Positions 7,282 to 15,068 of a DNA stretch of 64,000 bases are shown piece by piece; position 1 is the first letter of the stretch, and each line of letters opens with the position of its first letter. A program made the translations under genes and the position numbers. The notes beneath the pieces were generated by a model. That model made no database searches, was not told the origin of the DNA, and was given only the letters and a program-made list of their open reading frames with translations. The DNA is from Neobacillus cucumis (GTDB lineage: Bacteria; Bacillota; Bacilli; Bacillales; Cytobacillaceae), in contig NZ_JAFBEX010000015.1 of the NCBI RefSeq assembly GCF_016908975.1, positions 1 through 64,000 on the forward strand. Direction: 5' to 3'.

Positions 7282-8406
7282 TTAAGGCTGAACATTAATC
7301 GTTATTGTTGGTTCTGGATTATCAAACGGAATGGTAGCTGATTTCTCATCTGTAACCAACAAAAAGTGTGCTTCACCGCCTTTATCAAACGTATAAGAGT
7401 TTCCTTTCCAAAGTCGGTCTGAATTTGATAGATTTAAAGGAGCACTATTATTCCATGCATCAGAATAGATTCCGATAATCCCTTGGTTAAATGCTTGTGT
7501 TGTTTTTTCATCCGCTGGAATAAAAGCGATGGTTTGTCCAACGCTCATGCTTAAGTAATCTTGACCTAATAAAACTATATCTCCGTTTGCATCCAATTTG
7601 AAATTTACTTGAACAGCACCATCAGGAGAAAGGTCAGATGATGATGTTTTAGAATCGACGAATTGTTCTCCTTGTAAAGATAACTGGTGTGTTCCAAATT
7701 GTTGATCACCGCTCAGTTTGATCGTGTTCCCCTCTTGTTTAAGGGCCATTTCGTTGATGTCGAATTTCCCCTTTAAAATACTTGCCCCACCGTCATCAAT
7801 GGTCAAAGCTATTGCTTGCCCATAACCTGTACTTCCACCGCAGTCCGCTGCCACTACTGCAAGTGCTCGCTTTTGTGAGTTTGATTTGACCACTGCTATG
7901 GACTGGAATTCGTAATATGGGAAGTCTTTATTATCAGATAAAATACTTCCTGACCATTTTGTTTCCCAATTTCCAGAAACGTTGTCAAATTGCAATACAA
8001 CCACTCTACCTTGAGTTTGCCATGCCCCTTGTCCTTTTTGTAATCCTGCCACAACTAAATCATGTTCGGATAATTTAATGGATTGATTCAATTTTAACAC
8101 CCATCCAGGATAAAGCTTATCAATCGTGGATTGGTTAAACACTGCTGTTTTCTTTATAGAAGGTGCAGAGGTTTGACTTACCACTTTTTCGTTAGCAACA
8201 TTTGAACTTTTTTGTGAAGAACTGGCTACATTGTTTTCGTTTTGAGAAAATTCGGTTGTTTTTGTTTCAGATTTTGCTGTTGCTTTATTTGTTTCCTTTG
8301 TTTGAGTAGATTTCCCTGTTTGATTTTTCACTTCACTCGTTGTATTCGAACAAGCCGTAACTAAGAAAAACATTAAACAGATAAATAGAATCTTCATTAA
8401 CCTCAT
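7282..8406 (-). CDS. Lipoprotein of unknown family
   Basis: 374 residues. The signal peptide ends in a lipobox (LVTACS, Cys about residue 19), followed by a Ser/Thr/Lys/Gln-rich linker to about residue 105. The body is beta-rich with regular turns (WETKWSGSIL, DCGGSTGYGQAIALTIDDGG, ADEKTTQAFNQGIIGIYSDAW). No enzymatic motif is obvious. AGGAG lies before ATG. It belongs to a run of three surface lipoprotein or nuclease genes; the name of the domain is unknown to me. Confidence 0.7.
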   Translation of the reverse strand: MRLMKILFICLMFFLVTACSNTTSEVKNQTGKSTQTKETNKATAKSETKTTEFSQNENNVASSSQKSSNVANEKVVSQTSAPSIKKTAVFNQSTIDKLYPGWVLKLNQSIKLSEHDLVVAGLQKGQGAWQTQGRVVVLQFDNVSGNWETKWSGSILSDNKDFPYYEFQSIAVVKSNSQKRALAVVAADCGGSTGYGQAIALTIDDGGASILKGKFDINEMALKQEGNTIKLSGDQQFGTHQLSLQGEQFVDSKTSSSDLSPDGAVQVNFKLDANGDIVLLGQDYLSMSVGQTIAFIPADEKTTQAFNQGIIGIYSDAWNNSAPLNLSNSDRLWKGNSYTFDKGGEAHFLLVTDEKSATIPFDNPEPTITINVQP

Positions 8407-8493
8407 GACTGTGCACTCCTAAGAAAATATTTAAATATCAAAGATAACGATCAGTTTGAATATTGTTTGAAGCTATAACAAGTCGCTTTGATG

Positions 8494-8520
8494 TTTTAAA
8501 GTAACTCTCCCCTTTACAAC
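8494..8520 (-). repeat. Candidate boundary core L
   Basis: TTAAAGTAACTC followed by CCCCTTTACAAC matches one arm of the consensus but the core CCTGC is lost. It sits where a boundary is expected, between two lipoprotein genes. No terminator is visible. It is the weakest copy. Confidence 0.3.
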
Positions 8521-8545
8521 TCTCTAATGTGTGTTTCCTTTTCGA

Positions 8546-9397
8546 TTACCCTTCGCCATGTCCTGGGACATATGTATTTACAATATGTGTAACCATTGGC
8601 CCGTATTTAGCTTGCTGACTAGAAGGGTAAGTAATTTGCAAAACGTAATTAACTCCATCTTGAATGATTGATTTTTCATAAACGATATTATTAACGTCTT
8701 TATAGGAAACGACAAACCAATTACTTCCTAATTTTTGATAGGCAATGGAAATTTTTGCGTCATCAATTGCCTGTTGATATTCTGTTTGTATAGTTTCGTT
8801 GTCAAGAACAAAACTACCATAGGCCAAGATCTCACATTCCTCATTAGCGAATTGCCGACCATCATCATTAGTCGGTTCAGGACCCATTTTGAGGGTATCA
8901 GGGTATTGTACCGTAAACCCAAAACGCCCATTTTGATAGGTTTTATACTTAAAACCACCTGATGTTGTATTAGGATTTGAGGCTTGGGCACTCGATTTAT
9001 TTGTAGCAGATGGATTTTGAATTGCATTTTGTGTTGAAGTTTGTTTGTTCTCATTATTTTTTACTTGATATAATAACTCTTCTGCTAGATTATTTTCCTT
9101 AATTAACGCATCTTTTCCCTTAGTTGTGTTCAGTAGTTCCTCTAAGATTTTTTGTGCGTCCTCAAATTTGCTTTGTTGAATTAATTGCTGAGCTTTAGTT
9201 ATTTGATTCTCCGCTGCTTCTCTTTCTTCAATTTGGGATGTCTTGGCTTGTATTGCGGCTGCATTTTTCTTTGAAGTTTCAGCGTTATTATCTGATTTTC
9301 CTTGAGTTAGCTCCCCCTTAGTTGCTGTATTGCACCCAGCTAAAAGCAAGAATGATAGGGATATAGCAAACACTGGTTTTATTATAATTTTTTTCAC
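8546..9397 (-). CDS. Lipoprotein with TPR-like helices and PsbP-like C-terminal domain
   Basis: 283 residues. A signal peptide with lipobox LLAGC (Cys about residue 22) precedes a helical section at about 55-115 with a TPR-like AQQLIQQSKFEDAQKILEEL. A Gln/Ser/Thr linker follows to about residue 145, then a compact domain (NGRFGFTVQYPDTLKMGPEP, SNWFVVSYKD, YVLQITYPSSQQAKY) that reads like the PsbP or DUF-type surface domains seen in Bacillus lipoproteins. The start is GTG after AGGAGG. The pseudogene at 9414 ends 17 bp upstream, so they could share a transcript. Confidence 0.68.
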   Translation of the reverse strand: MKKIIIKPVFAISLSFLLLAGCNTATKGELTQGKSDNNAETSKKNAAAIQAKTSQIEEREAAENQITKAQQLIQQSKFEDAQKILEELLNTTKGKDALIKENNLAEELLYQVKNNENKQTSTQNAIQNPSATNKSSAQASNPNTTSGGFKYKTYQNGRFGFTVQYPDTLKMGPEPTNDDGRQFANEECEILAYGSFVLDNETIQTEYQQAIDDAKISIAYQKLGSNWFVVSYKDVNNIVYEKSIIQDGVNYVLQITYPSSQQAKYGPMVTHIVNTYVPGHGEG

Positions 9398-9413
9398 TTT
9401 CTTTCCTCCTATT

Positions 9414-10019
9414 TTAGTGGACAGTTAGAGTCTCTGTTGTTGCTGAAGCTTTAACCGTCATGATGACTGGGTATGTCCAAGTAGTAGTTCTAGTCCCAAC
9501 TTTCCATGTACATGTGATGTTGCCACTGCTATCTGCTGTTTGCGGATACCACCCAGCTGCTGTACTAAGACCTAAATTATAATCGACTTCTATTGCCCCC
9601 TCTTCTCTTGGAGTAGCTTTAATCGTTACTGAAGCATACTGCCCATGATTGACATTAAGTGAAGAACCTGTAACGGTAATAGAATCATCAGTTGCTGTTA
9701 GTTGTGTACATCTTTTTGATCTGTATTACTGTTTTCATCAACAGTGCTAGTTTGGTCTGTGGTACTGTCATCATTAACCGTACAGCTTGCAATAGTTGTA
9801 TCATCTTTAAATGTGATTTGGTCATCCATGTCCATGGTATTAACGGATGAACATCAAATTCCGCTAATTTATATTTGTAGTTTTGTATTTTGTTATCTAG
9901 TGAACTATTATAAAACCCAATCTTTTGGACATTCTGTAGGAGTGTATTAAAGGAATCTTCGTTACTGCTTCCCAAATCCACCCAATAAAAAAACTACCTT
10001 GTTTCACAAATCTATTCAT
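9414..10019 (-). pseudogene. Multi-frameshifted surface protein with Ig-like C-terminus
   Basis: Three frames carry one protein-like sequence. From about 9981 down, one frame gives SSNEDSFNTLLQNVQKIGFYNSSLDNKIQNYKY in parts; a second at about 9850-9700 gives DDQITFKDDTTIASCTVND; a third at about 9700-9414 gives TGSSLNVNHGQYASVTIK and ends CTWKVGTRTTTWTYPVI. The last part looks like an Ig-fold. An ATG at 10019 overlapping the stop of the DUF4236 gene may be the original start, with another shift at a seven-T run near 9990. At least two shifts are needed. Decay or sequencing error are both possible. Confidence 0.6.
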
Positions 10020-11130
10020 TATTTGAAACAGGTACTAATTTTTGCACTGCTAAAAATCCTTTCGTTTTCTTAAAGTCCATATTGTGTTCAAAGTTTGCCA
10101 TTGAATCCGAACAATCAATGCGTTCCATGTTAAGACCTTCAATAACTTGCCTTTTAAAACGAACAGATAGGATACATGTTCTTGTTGTATTGCCCGTTTG
10201 GCTAGAAAACAAATCTTCAAAAGCATGAACGTAGACCTCTTTAACAGGTAACAAGGAGAACATGTCTCTTGCGATTCGAATGGCACAGCTACAAATATAA
10301 TCTTGCTGTAAATCATAATACTTGGTTTTAGTCCATTCATTTAGTGAGATTTTCCCTGTTTGGGTTAATGATTTTTCTTTAAGTGGAATCATGGTTTCAG
10401 AATGAGCATCAAACTCAACTTCTATATAAGTTGGATCATCAGTAGAGAACTCAAACCCACTCCCAAATTCAGTTAAATCGCCTAATGGATCCATTTCTTG
10501 AATAACCCTAAAATATGTATCAATATCGCCTGCTAACACATTTGTTGAAAGTGCCGCTAGCTCTTTCCATTCTTCAAGATTCTTTAGGTCTTTCTCATGT
10601 GCATCCAACATTGCTTTTTGAAGCTTTTCTTTTACCTTTTCCTCTCGCTTAAATAGCCAATCGATAAATCCTGGTTTGTAGTCTATATAACGTCTAGTTG
10701 CCACTTTTTCTAAAGGTCCTACTGACTCTGTTCCGAATGGATGTGGAGTGTTTTTTATTTCCTGCCAATCCACTGGCTCATCGCACTCTTTGTGAATGGA
10801 TGTTAATAGTTCAATTTGATTTTGAAAAAGCTCGAACTCAAGCTGATTCCTTTTTAATTCTTCTAATTTAGCTAATTCTTTTTGCCGTTGTTGCAGTTGC
10901 TGGCGTTGACTATAGGCTGTCGTTCTGTGATAGCCTTTGCTTGAACTTGAAGAAGAAGTTACATAGGAAATACCTGTACCAGGAATCCCAACACTCGTTG
11001 TCCTTCTTCCCTTACTGTTTACCGTATACCGCATCCCCTTTCCTCCGAAAGAAACGCTGGAGCTTTTACTGCCAACATTTACACGCACCCCTGGGGCAAT
11101 CTTAAAACTTTTCCGATACCGAAATCCCAT
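10012..11130 (-). CDS. DUF4236-domain protein
   Basis: 372 residues. The N-terminal domain (about 1-60) is DUF4236: FRYRKSFKIAPGVRVNVGS, then VGIPGTGISY, a glycine and serine-rich beta motif common in bacterial and phage-related proteins. A Gln/Lys-rich coiled region follows at 75-115. The C-terminal half (about 250-360) is predicted mixed alpha/beta with YICSCAIRIARDMFSLLPVKEV and Cys residues. The function of the family is unknown. ATG is preceded by GGGGG. It is followed on the minus strand by the pseudogene at 9414-10019. Confidence 0.75.
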   Translation of the reverse strand: MGFRYRKSFKIAPGVRVNVGSKSSSVSFGGKGMRYTVNSKGRRTTSVGIPGTGISYVTSSSSSSKGYHRTTAYSQRQQLQQRQKELAKLEELKRNQLEFELFQNQIELLTSIHKECDEPVDWQEIKNTPHPFGTESVGPLEKVATRRYIDYKPGFIDWLFKREEKVKEKLQKAMLDAHEKDLKNLEEWKELAALSTNVLAGDIDTYFRVIQEMDPLGDLTEFGSGFEFSTDDPTYIEVEFDAHSETMIPLKEKSLTQTGKISLNEWTKTKYYDLQQDYICSCAIRIARDMFSLLPVKEVYVHAFEDLFSSQTGNTTRTCILSVRFKRQVIEGLNMERIDCSDSMANFEHNMDFKKTKGFLAVQKLVPVSNNE

Positions 11131-11293
11131 ATTGAATCCCCCTCTTTTATCCTATAATCTATTATGGTTCTGTTGCCATTTGCTGTCAATTAGGTAAAAT
11201 AGTAGAAGAGTTGTATTACAAAAGAATCATAGGTGAAACAAAAATTTGAGGTTTCGTTACTATCGAATTACTATTTGCCAAGTCATTTATTGA

Positions 11294-11313
11294 TTTAACC
11301 CATCTTGGTTAAA
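11294..11313. promoter_or_regulatory. Palindrome before the M50 protease gene
   Basis: TTTAACC, spacer CATCTT, GGTTAAA: a perfect 7-bp inverted repeat in the 298-bp gap between divergent genes. It has the arm and spacer sizes of the cassette sites but lacks the CCTGC core, so a repressor operator is as likely. The rest of the gap holds nothing else clear. Confidence 0.4.
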
Positions 11314-11428
11314 TAAATCCAAGTGTTGTTCAATATTATTATGGAAGAGACCCCTTACTTTTAGGTAATTTACCAGTTATTTCTTATATAATAAACATAG
11401 CATTTACTTTTACAAAGGAGATGTTTAT

Positions 11429-12538
11429 TTGAAAAATAGGAGTACAAAAGGCAGTAAGAAAACCTTTATTGGGGTTTTAAGTACAATCGGGGTGTTTTTA
11501 CTAGGTAAATTAAAATTTGTTTTAGTGATTTTTAAGATTCTTAAACTTCACACACTTTTAAGTATGCTAATTTCTCTAGGAACCTATGCCCTCATATTCG
11601 GATGGAAGTTTGCAGTAGCTCTTATTTATCTGTTGTTCGTTCATGAAATGGGCCATGCTTATGCTGCAAAAAGGATTAAACTGCCTGTTAGCCCAGCTGT
11701 GTTTATACCCTTCATGGGTGCAGTAATCGGCTTAAAGGAATTGCCCAAAAATGCAAAGGACGAGGGGTTTGTAGCATACATGGGCCCTTTATTTGGATTA
11801 TTATCCTTTTTGCCTGCAATTCCCATGTATCTATATACAAATGAGCCCTTTTGGGGACTGCTGATTATTTTGGGTGCGATGATCAATTTATTTAATTTAA
11901 TCCCTATAACTCCATTAGATGGCGGAAGAATTGCAGCAGGAATCAGTACTAAGCTATGGGGCTTAGGCATCATATTGTTACTTACCTATTCTGTTATCCA
12001 TTTAAGTTTCATGGGGTTCTTCATCGTTATTATCGGATCTATGGAATGGTACAAAATATATAAAAAACAAAAAAGTTTAAATCATGACAAACGTGAAGTT
12101 CAACAACTTGAACAGTTGGTAGTCCAATTAAAGCAACAGGCCAATCATTTTGAGTCGGTTCAAGAAATTTTAAGAAAGGTCCTATGGAAAATTTCGAACC
12201 AGGAAATAAGTAAAATATTAAATACCCTGAATTCGGAAATTGAAAAAATGAAAAAGGACATTTACCTTCAACAATTAAATGGTACCCTTACTATTAGTCT
12301 ACAGGATAGCAATGACAACCAGCTCATAAGTGGTATCCTCAGCCAGTTGGAGGAAAAAGTTTTAAAATTTAAAAAAGAGGTACAGAAGACGAAAAATTAT
12401 TATAAAACAGATACGAGAACGAAATTACAATTATTTTTAATTTACATTGGTTTAGTTATTGGTCTTTCCATTAGTTATTTCTATGGGAATGAAATTCTTA
12501 GCAATCATCCAGAAATACAAAAGTTGCTGAATAGATAG
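11429..12538 (+). CDS. Site-2 protease-like M50 membrane metalloprotease
   Basis: 369 residues. It begins with membrane segments, and the zinc motif HEMGH sits at residues 72-76 inside a helix, with the second motif PLDGGR near residue 163. Further helices follow to about residue 210. A long coiled-coil region (about 215-335) leads to one more C-terminal TM (about 336-355). Such proteases cut within the membrane; the target here is unknown. The start is TTG with AAAGGAG 9 bases before it. It is the only large plus-strand gene between the cassette array and the recombinases, and ends in a bidirectional terminator. Confidence 0.85.
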   Translation: MKNRSTKGSKKTFIGVLSTIGVFLLGKLKFVLVIFKILKLHTLLSMLISLGTYALIFGWKFAVALIYLLFVHEMGHAYAAKRIKLPVSPAVFIPFMGAVIGLKELPKNAKDEGFVAYMGPLFGLLSFLPAIPMYLYTNEPFWGLLIILGAMINLFNLIPITPLDGGRIAAGISTKLWGLGIILLLTYSVIHLSFMGFFIVIIGSMEWYKIYKKQKSLNHDKREVQQLEQLVVQLKQQANHFESVQEILRKVLWKISNQEISKILNTLNSEIEKMKKDIYLQQLNGTLTISLQDSNDNQLISGILSQLEEKVLKFKKEVQKTKNYYKTDTRTKLQLFLIYIGLVIGLSISYFYGNEILSNHPEIQKLLNR

Positions 12539-12590
12539 ATTAATAATTAGTTTGTCCAATGGAGTTTAAAGAAAAGGAAAACATTATAAT

Positions 12591-12626
12591 AAAGGGAACT
12601 GTTCAATTATAGAACAGTTCCCTTTT
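12591..12626. terminator. Bidirectional terminator
   Basis: AAAGGGAACTGTTC and GAACAGTTCCCTTTT arms flank an AATTATA loop. It separates the convergent M50 gene and the 12648 gene. Confidence 0.85.
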
Positions 12627-12647
12627 ATTATTAACATTTAAAATGCT

Positions 12648-13052
12648 CTATGATCCCTTTTTACCTTTAAACCAATTTGTTTGATTTTCCATTTCTTTTT
12701 GATACCTTATTAAATCCTGCCGATCTTTTAATATGGTAATAGCCTGTTCTAAAATCGTAAGTTTTTCTTTTTCTTTCTTTCGATAAAACTCACTTAACCA
12801 AAGTTCTGGTTTGACGAATTTCATTCCCTTAAAGGCAAAATCAATATCACATAAAGAAGATTTATTATCATCTAATTCATCGAATAGCAATTCCACTACA
12901 GCATCTTTATATCTAAGGAAGAATGGCAAAACTGTTACTTCGGCATCGAACATCCCTCCATGAACTGGTACAATTGTTTTATAAGGTTCACAAGCAAGCC
13001 TTTTTAGTATGATAGTTTCGGGAAGGTAGTGCTTTTTTCGTTTAGCTTTCAT
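12648..13052 (-). CDS. Hypothetical protein
   Basis: About 134 residues, basic N-terminus (MKAKRKKHYLPET), a central LPFFLRYKDAVVELLFDEL and a Lys/Glu-rich C-terminal helix. I chose the ATG at 13052 because GGAGG lies 8 bases before it; an upstream in-frame start at 13121 adds 23 residues with no ribosome site. Family unknown. It lies 107 bp downstream of the SOS-boxed 13159 gene and may be co-expressed with it. Confidence 0.6.
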   Translation of the reverse strand: MKAKRKKHYLPETIILKRLACEPYKTIVPVHGGMFDAEVTVLPFFLRYKDAVVELLFDELDDNKSSLCDIDFAFKGMKFVKPELWLSEFYRKKEKEKLTILEQAITILKDRQDLIRYQKEMENQTNWFKGKKGS

Positions 13053-13158
13053 TCTTGTTTCCTCCGATTTTGTTACATTGGGATTTCCAATAAGTACTAT
13101 TAAAATTTGTTTTAAGGACATATTGACTGTGATTCAAAAGCGATTCCTCAGATTGTCT

Positions 13159-13482
13159 TTACATGTCCAAGGCAATAACATTGGTAACAGTCTTCAAGTC
13201 AATGATAAACGTAGACTCATATTCGCCTAAGACCAAAATGGTTCGGCCTATTTCGTCAATGCTCTTAACTTGGCATAATGTTTTTGTAACCACTCCATGT
13301 TTTAAGGTTGTAACTTCAAGCCAGAAGCCAAGTAAAAGGCTTAATACACATAATGAATCAAATTCTTCTATTTTTGTTTTGTTTTGAATAGATTTGGTTC
13401 CACATGTTTGTGATTGGTCAGGAATGAAGATGAAGGCTGTCCGCTTCCTATTCCCTTGATTATTAATAGACAATTTCCCCAT
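13159..13482 (-). CDS. Hypothetical protein under a LexA box
   Basis: 107 residues; hydrophobic segment LCVLSLLLGFWLEV around 45-58, then a beta-rich C-terminus (TILVLGEYESTFIIDLKTVTN). The C-terminal half resembles small YolD-like or SH3-like proteins in size only; I do not recognise it. ATG follows AAAGGAAG. A -10 hexamer TATAAT lies at 13498-13503 and a LexA box at 13519-13530 covers the -35 region, so SOS control is likely. Confidence 0.6.
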   Translation of the reverse strand: MGKLSINNQGNRKRTAFIFIPDQSQTCGTKSIQNKTKIEEFDSLCVLSLLLGFWLEVTTLKHGVVTKTLCQVKSIDEIGRTILVLGEYESTFIIDLKTVTNVIALDM

Positions 13483-13518
13483 CTTCCTTTCTTAAGGATT
13501 ATACAAACCCCACAAACA

Positions 13519-13541
13519 GAACGTACGTTCCACGTGAAACA
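13519..13541. promoter_or_regulatory. LexA box overlapping a parS-like site
   Basis: GAACGTACGTTC (13519-13530) is an exact GAAC-N4-GTTC, the core of the Bacillus SOS box. Overlapping it, CGTTCCACGTGAAACA (13526-13541) matches the ParB/Spo0J parS consensus TGTTNCACGTGAAACA at 15 of 16 positions. The two sites share GTTC, so LexA and ParB could compete. The site lies 37-59 bp upstream of the 13159 gene start. Confidence 0.7.
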
Positions 13542-13546
13542 TATTT

Positions 13547-13582
13547 AGATAAGATAAGGGAATTATACACCTTACCTTATCT
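13547..13582. repeat. 13-bp inverted repeat next to the parS-like site
   Basis: AGATAAGATAAGG (13547-13559) and CCTTACCTTATCT (13570-13582) pair with one mismatch around a 10-base AT-rich spacer. No T-run follows, so a protein-binding or recombinase end site is as plausible as a terminator. Confidence 0.5.
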
Positions 13583-13691
13583 AGTATAGAATGGTATCGA
13601 GAAGTAGCCTTCAGAAAGAGATTGCACCTTTATGAGATGGGCTCCACTCCCTTGAAAGTATTGAACAATCCCTTACCTTTAGGGTGTGTTT

Positions 13692-14474
13692 TTAATAAAG
13701 GATCTTAGCGGTTGCTTCAATTGTCTTATCCCCTCGATACAATGAAACTAATTGAGGAGGTAGGCCATAACGAACCAGTTGGTATGTAAACCAATATCGT
13801 AGTGAATTCGGTGTTAACTTATGCTCAAGAAGAATTTGGGCTATGTCCACTTGGTTTGAGTCCTTTAAATTCTGAATCAGATAAGCTACTAATTTATCAA
13901 ACCGTCGACAATACTCCTTTACCGTTAAAGCCTTTCCGTGTTGATCAATAAATAATGGATAGTATCCGTCTTCAGTCGTTTTTGACTTTAATCTTTCCAT
14001 GTGCCAATCATGATAATGTTGTATCACTGGCAAAAACATTGGAAATACAACGGTACTACTATTAGTTTTCATATGGCCAGCATTAAAAACATCATTTCGC
14101 ATTGGCACCAGTTGTTTAAAATTAATAATAAAGCTCGTCAATTTCCCATCCTCAATTTTGTATGTATACCCGTTGTCGTCATTTGGGCAATCGGCTTGTC
14201 TAATGTAGCAAAGTTCACCTGTTCTAACACCAGTGGTAAGTTGCAAACAAACAGGAAAACTAATATGGGGGTCATATACTTTGCTTAATTCTAAAAGTCT
14301 CCACATCACATCAGGCGGAATATCCATCAAAAATCTGCTTCTGTCCCCTCTTGGCATAATTTTTTTATTTGCTGGGTTCTTACGTTTTGTTACTGGTGTA
14401 AGATATTTATCATGCTTATGCTCAACTCCCCCGTTTAATATTGGTTTGCTAGTTTTTGAATTATTATTTTCCAT
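13692..14474 (-). CDS. Short divergent tyrosine recombinase-like protein
   Basis: 260 residues. The first catalytic Arg is seen in TTGVRTGELCYI (about residue 83). The second box reads NSLRYWF, so the usual His of HxxR is Asn, and the region that normally holds LGH reads LYRGDKTIEATAKILY with the Tyr as the last residue. The N-terminal arm-binding domain is absent and a Lys/Arg-rich leader (about 1-45) precedes the catalytic part. It may be a degenerate or accessory recombinase. GGGAGAGG lies before ATG. It is the last gene of the recombinase block, 145 bp downstream of the TnpC-like gene. Confidence 0.7.
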   Translation of the reverse strand: MENNNSKTSKPILNGGVEHKHDKYLTPVTKRKNPANKKIMPRGDRSRFLMDIPPDVMWRLLELSKVYDPHISFPVCLQLTTGVRTGELCYIRQADCPNDDNGYTYKIEDGKLTSFIINFKQLVPMRNDVFNAGHMKTNSSTVVFPMFLPVIQHYHDWHMERLKSKTTEDGYYPLFIDQHGKALTVKEYCRRFDKLVAYLIQNLKDSNQVDIAQILLEHKLTPNSLRYWFTYQLVRYGLPPQLVSLYRGDKTIEATAKILY

Positions 14475-14618
14475 TAATATCCTCTCCCTTGTTAATCGTT
14501 TATTTTTTGCGTTGAAACCTTATACTTTTGCCTCATTTGCCACATGAACTTTTCGTTTTGCCACAGTTTTTCGAACAATAAAACATCTGGAAGTAATGAA
14601 ACAAATCCCCTCCTTTCT

Positions 14619-15068
14619 TTATAGGCTCTCAATTCTTTCATGTTGACGGACAACTTTTTTCATCAACATTTCAATCGTTAATTGTTGTGAAGTAACCTTT
14701 GTTTTATAAGCATTCAGCCGTTCGTTTAATTTCTTGTTTTCTTCGATTAGTTGTTCGTATGACAAATTTTCAAGCTCTTTGTTTGCTGGAACATTGGTTT
14801 CATTTTTTAATTCCTGATTAATTTCTTCTATCTCTCCAAGAAGTGATTGGTACCATTCATCCAAATATGCCTTTCTTTCCTTTGTATACAAACTCCGTTC
14901 TGACACATTTAAACTTTTGGCTATTTTCGTTACTACTTCCTCTTTGGTCAGTTTTTGAGTGAGGTAAATCCCTTTCTTTGCTTTTCTGTAAAATGTTCGT
15001 TTTAAGCTTGCTGCACTACGAGTCAAATCCGCATGACTAAACCTTTTATTAGCCACTGATAACACCAC
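14619..15068 (-). CDS. TnpC-like coiled-coil accessory protein (DUF6262 type)
   Basis: 149 residues. A basic N-terminal half with a helix-turn-helix-like stretch (EEVVTKIAKSLNVSERSLY, about 43-61) is followed by a long coiled coil from about 80 to the end. Position and architecture match TnpC of Tn554-type elements, which helps orient and stimulate recombination by TnpA and TnpB; that role is inferred from family knowledge. It overlaps the 3' end of the 803-residue recombinase by 20 bp; several GTG codons (15068, 15065, 15056) could be the start, the last overlapping its stop codon as GTGGCTAA. Confidence 0.75.
   Translation of the reverse strand: MVLSVANKRFSHADLTRSAASLKRTFYRKAKKGIYLTQKLTKEEVVTKIAKSLNVSERSLYTKERKAYLDEWYQSLLGEIEEINQELKNETNVPANKELENLSYEQLIEENKKLNERLNAYKTKVTSQQLTIEMLMKKVVRQHERIESL

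Noticed and set aside
11294..11313. Another cassette boundary
   Set aside because: The arms and spacer size fit, but the CCTGC core and terminator are missing; listed only as a palindrome.
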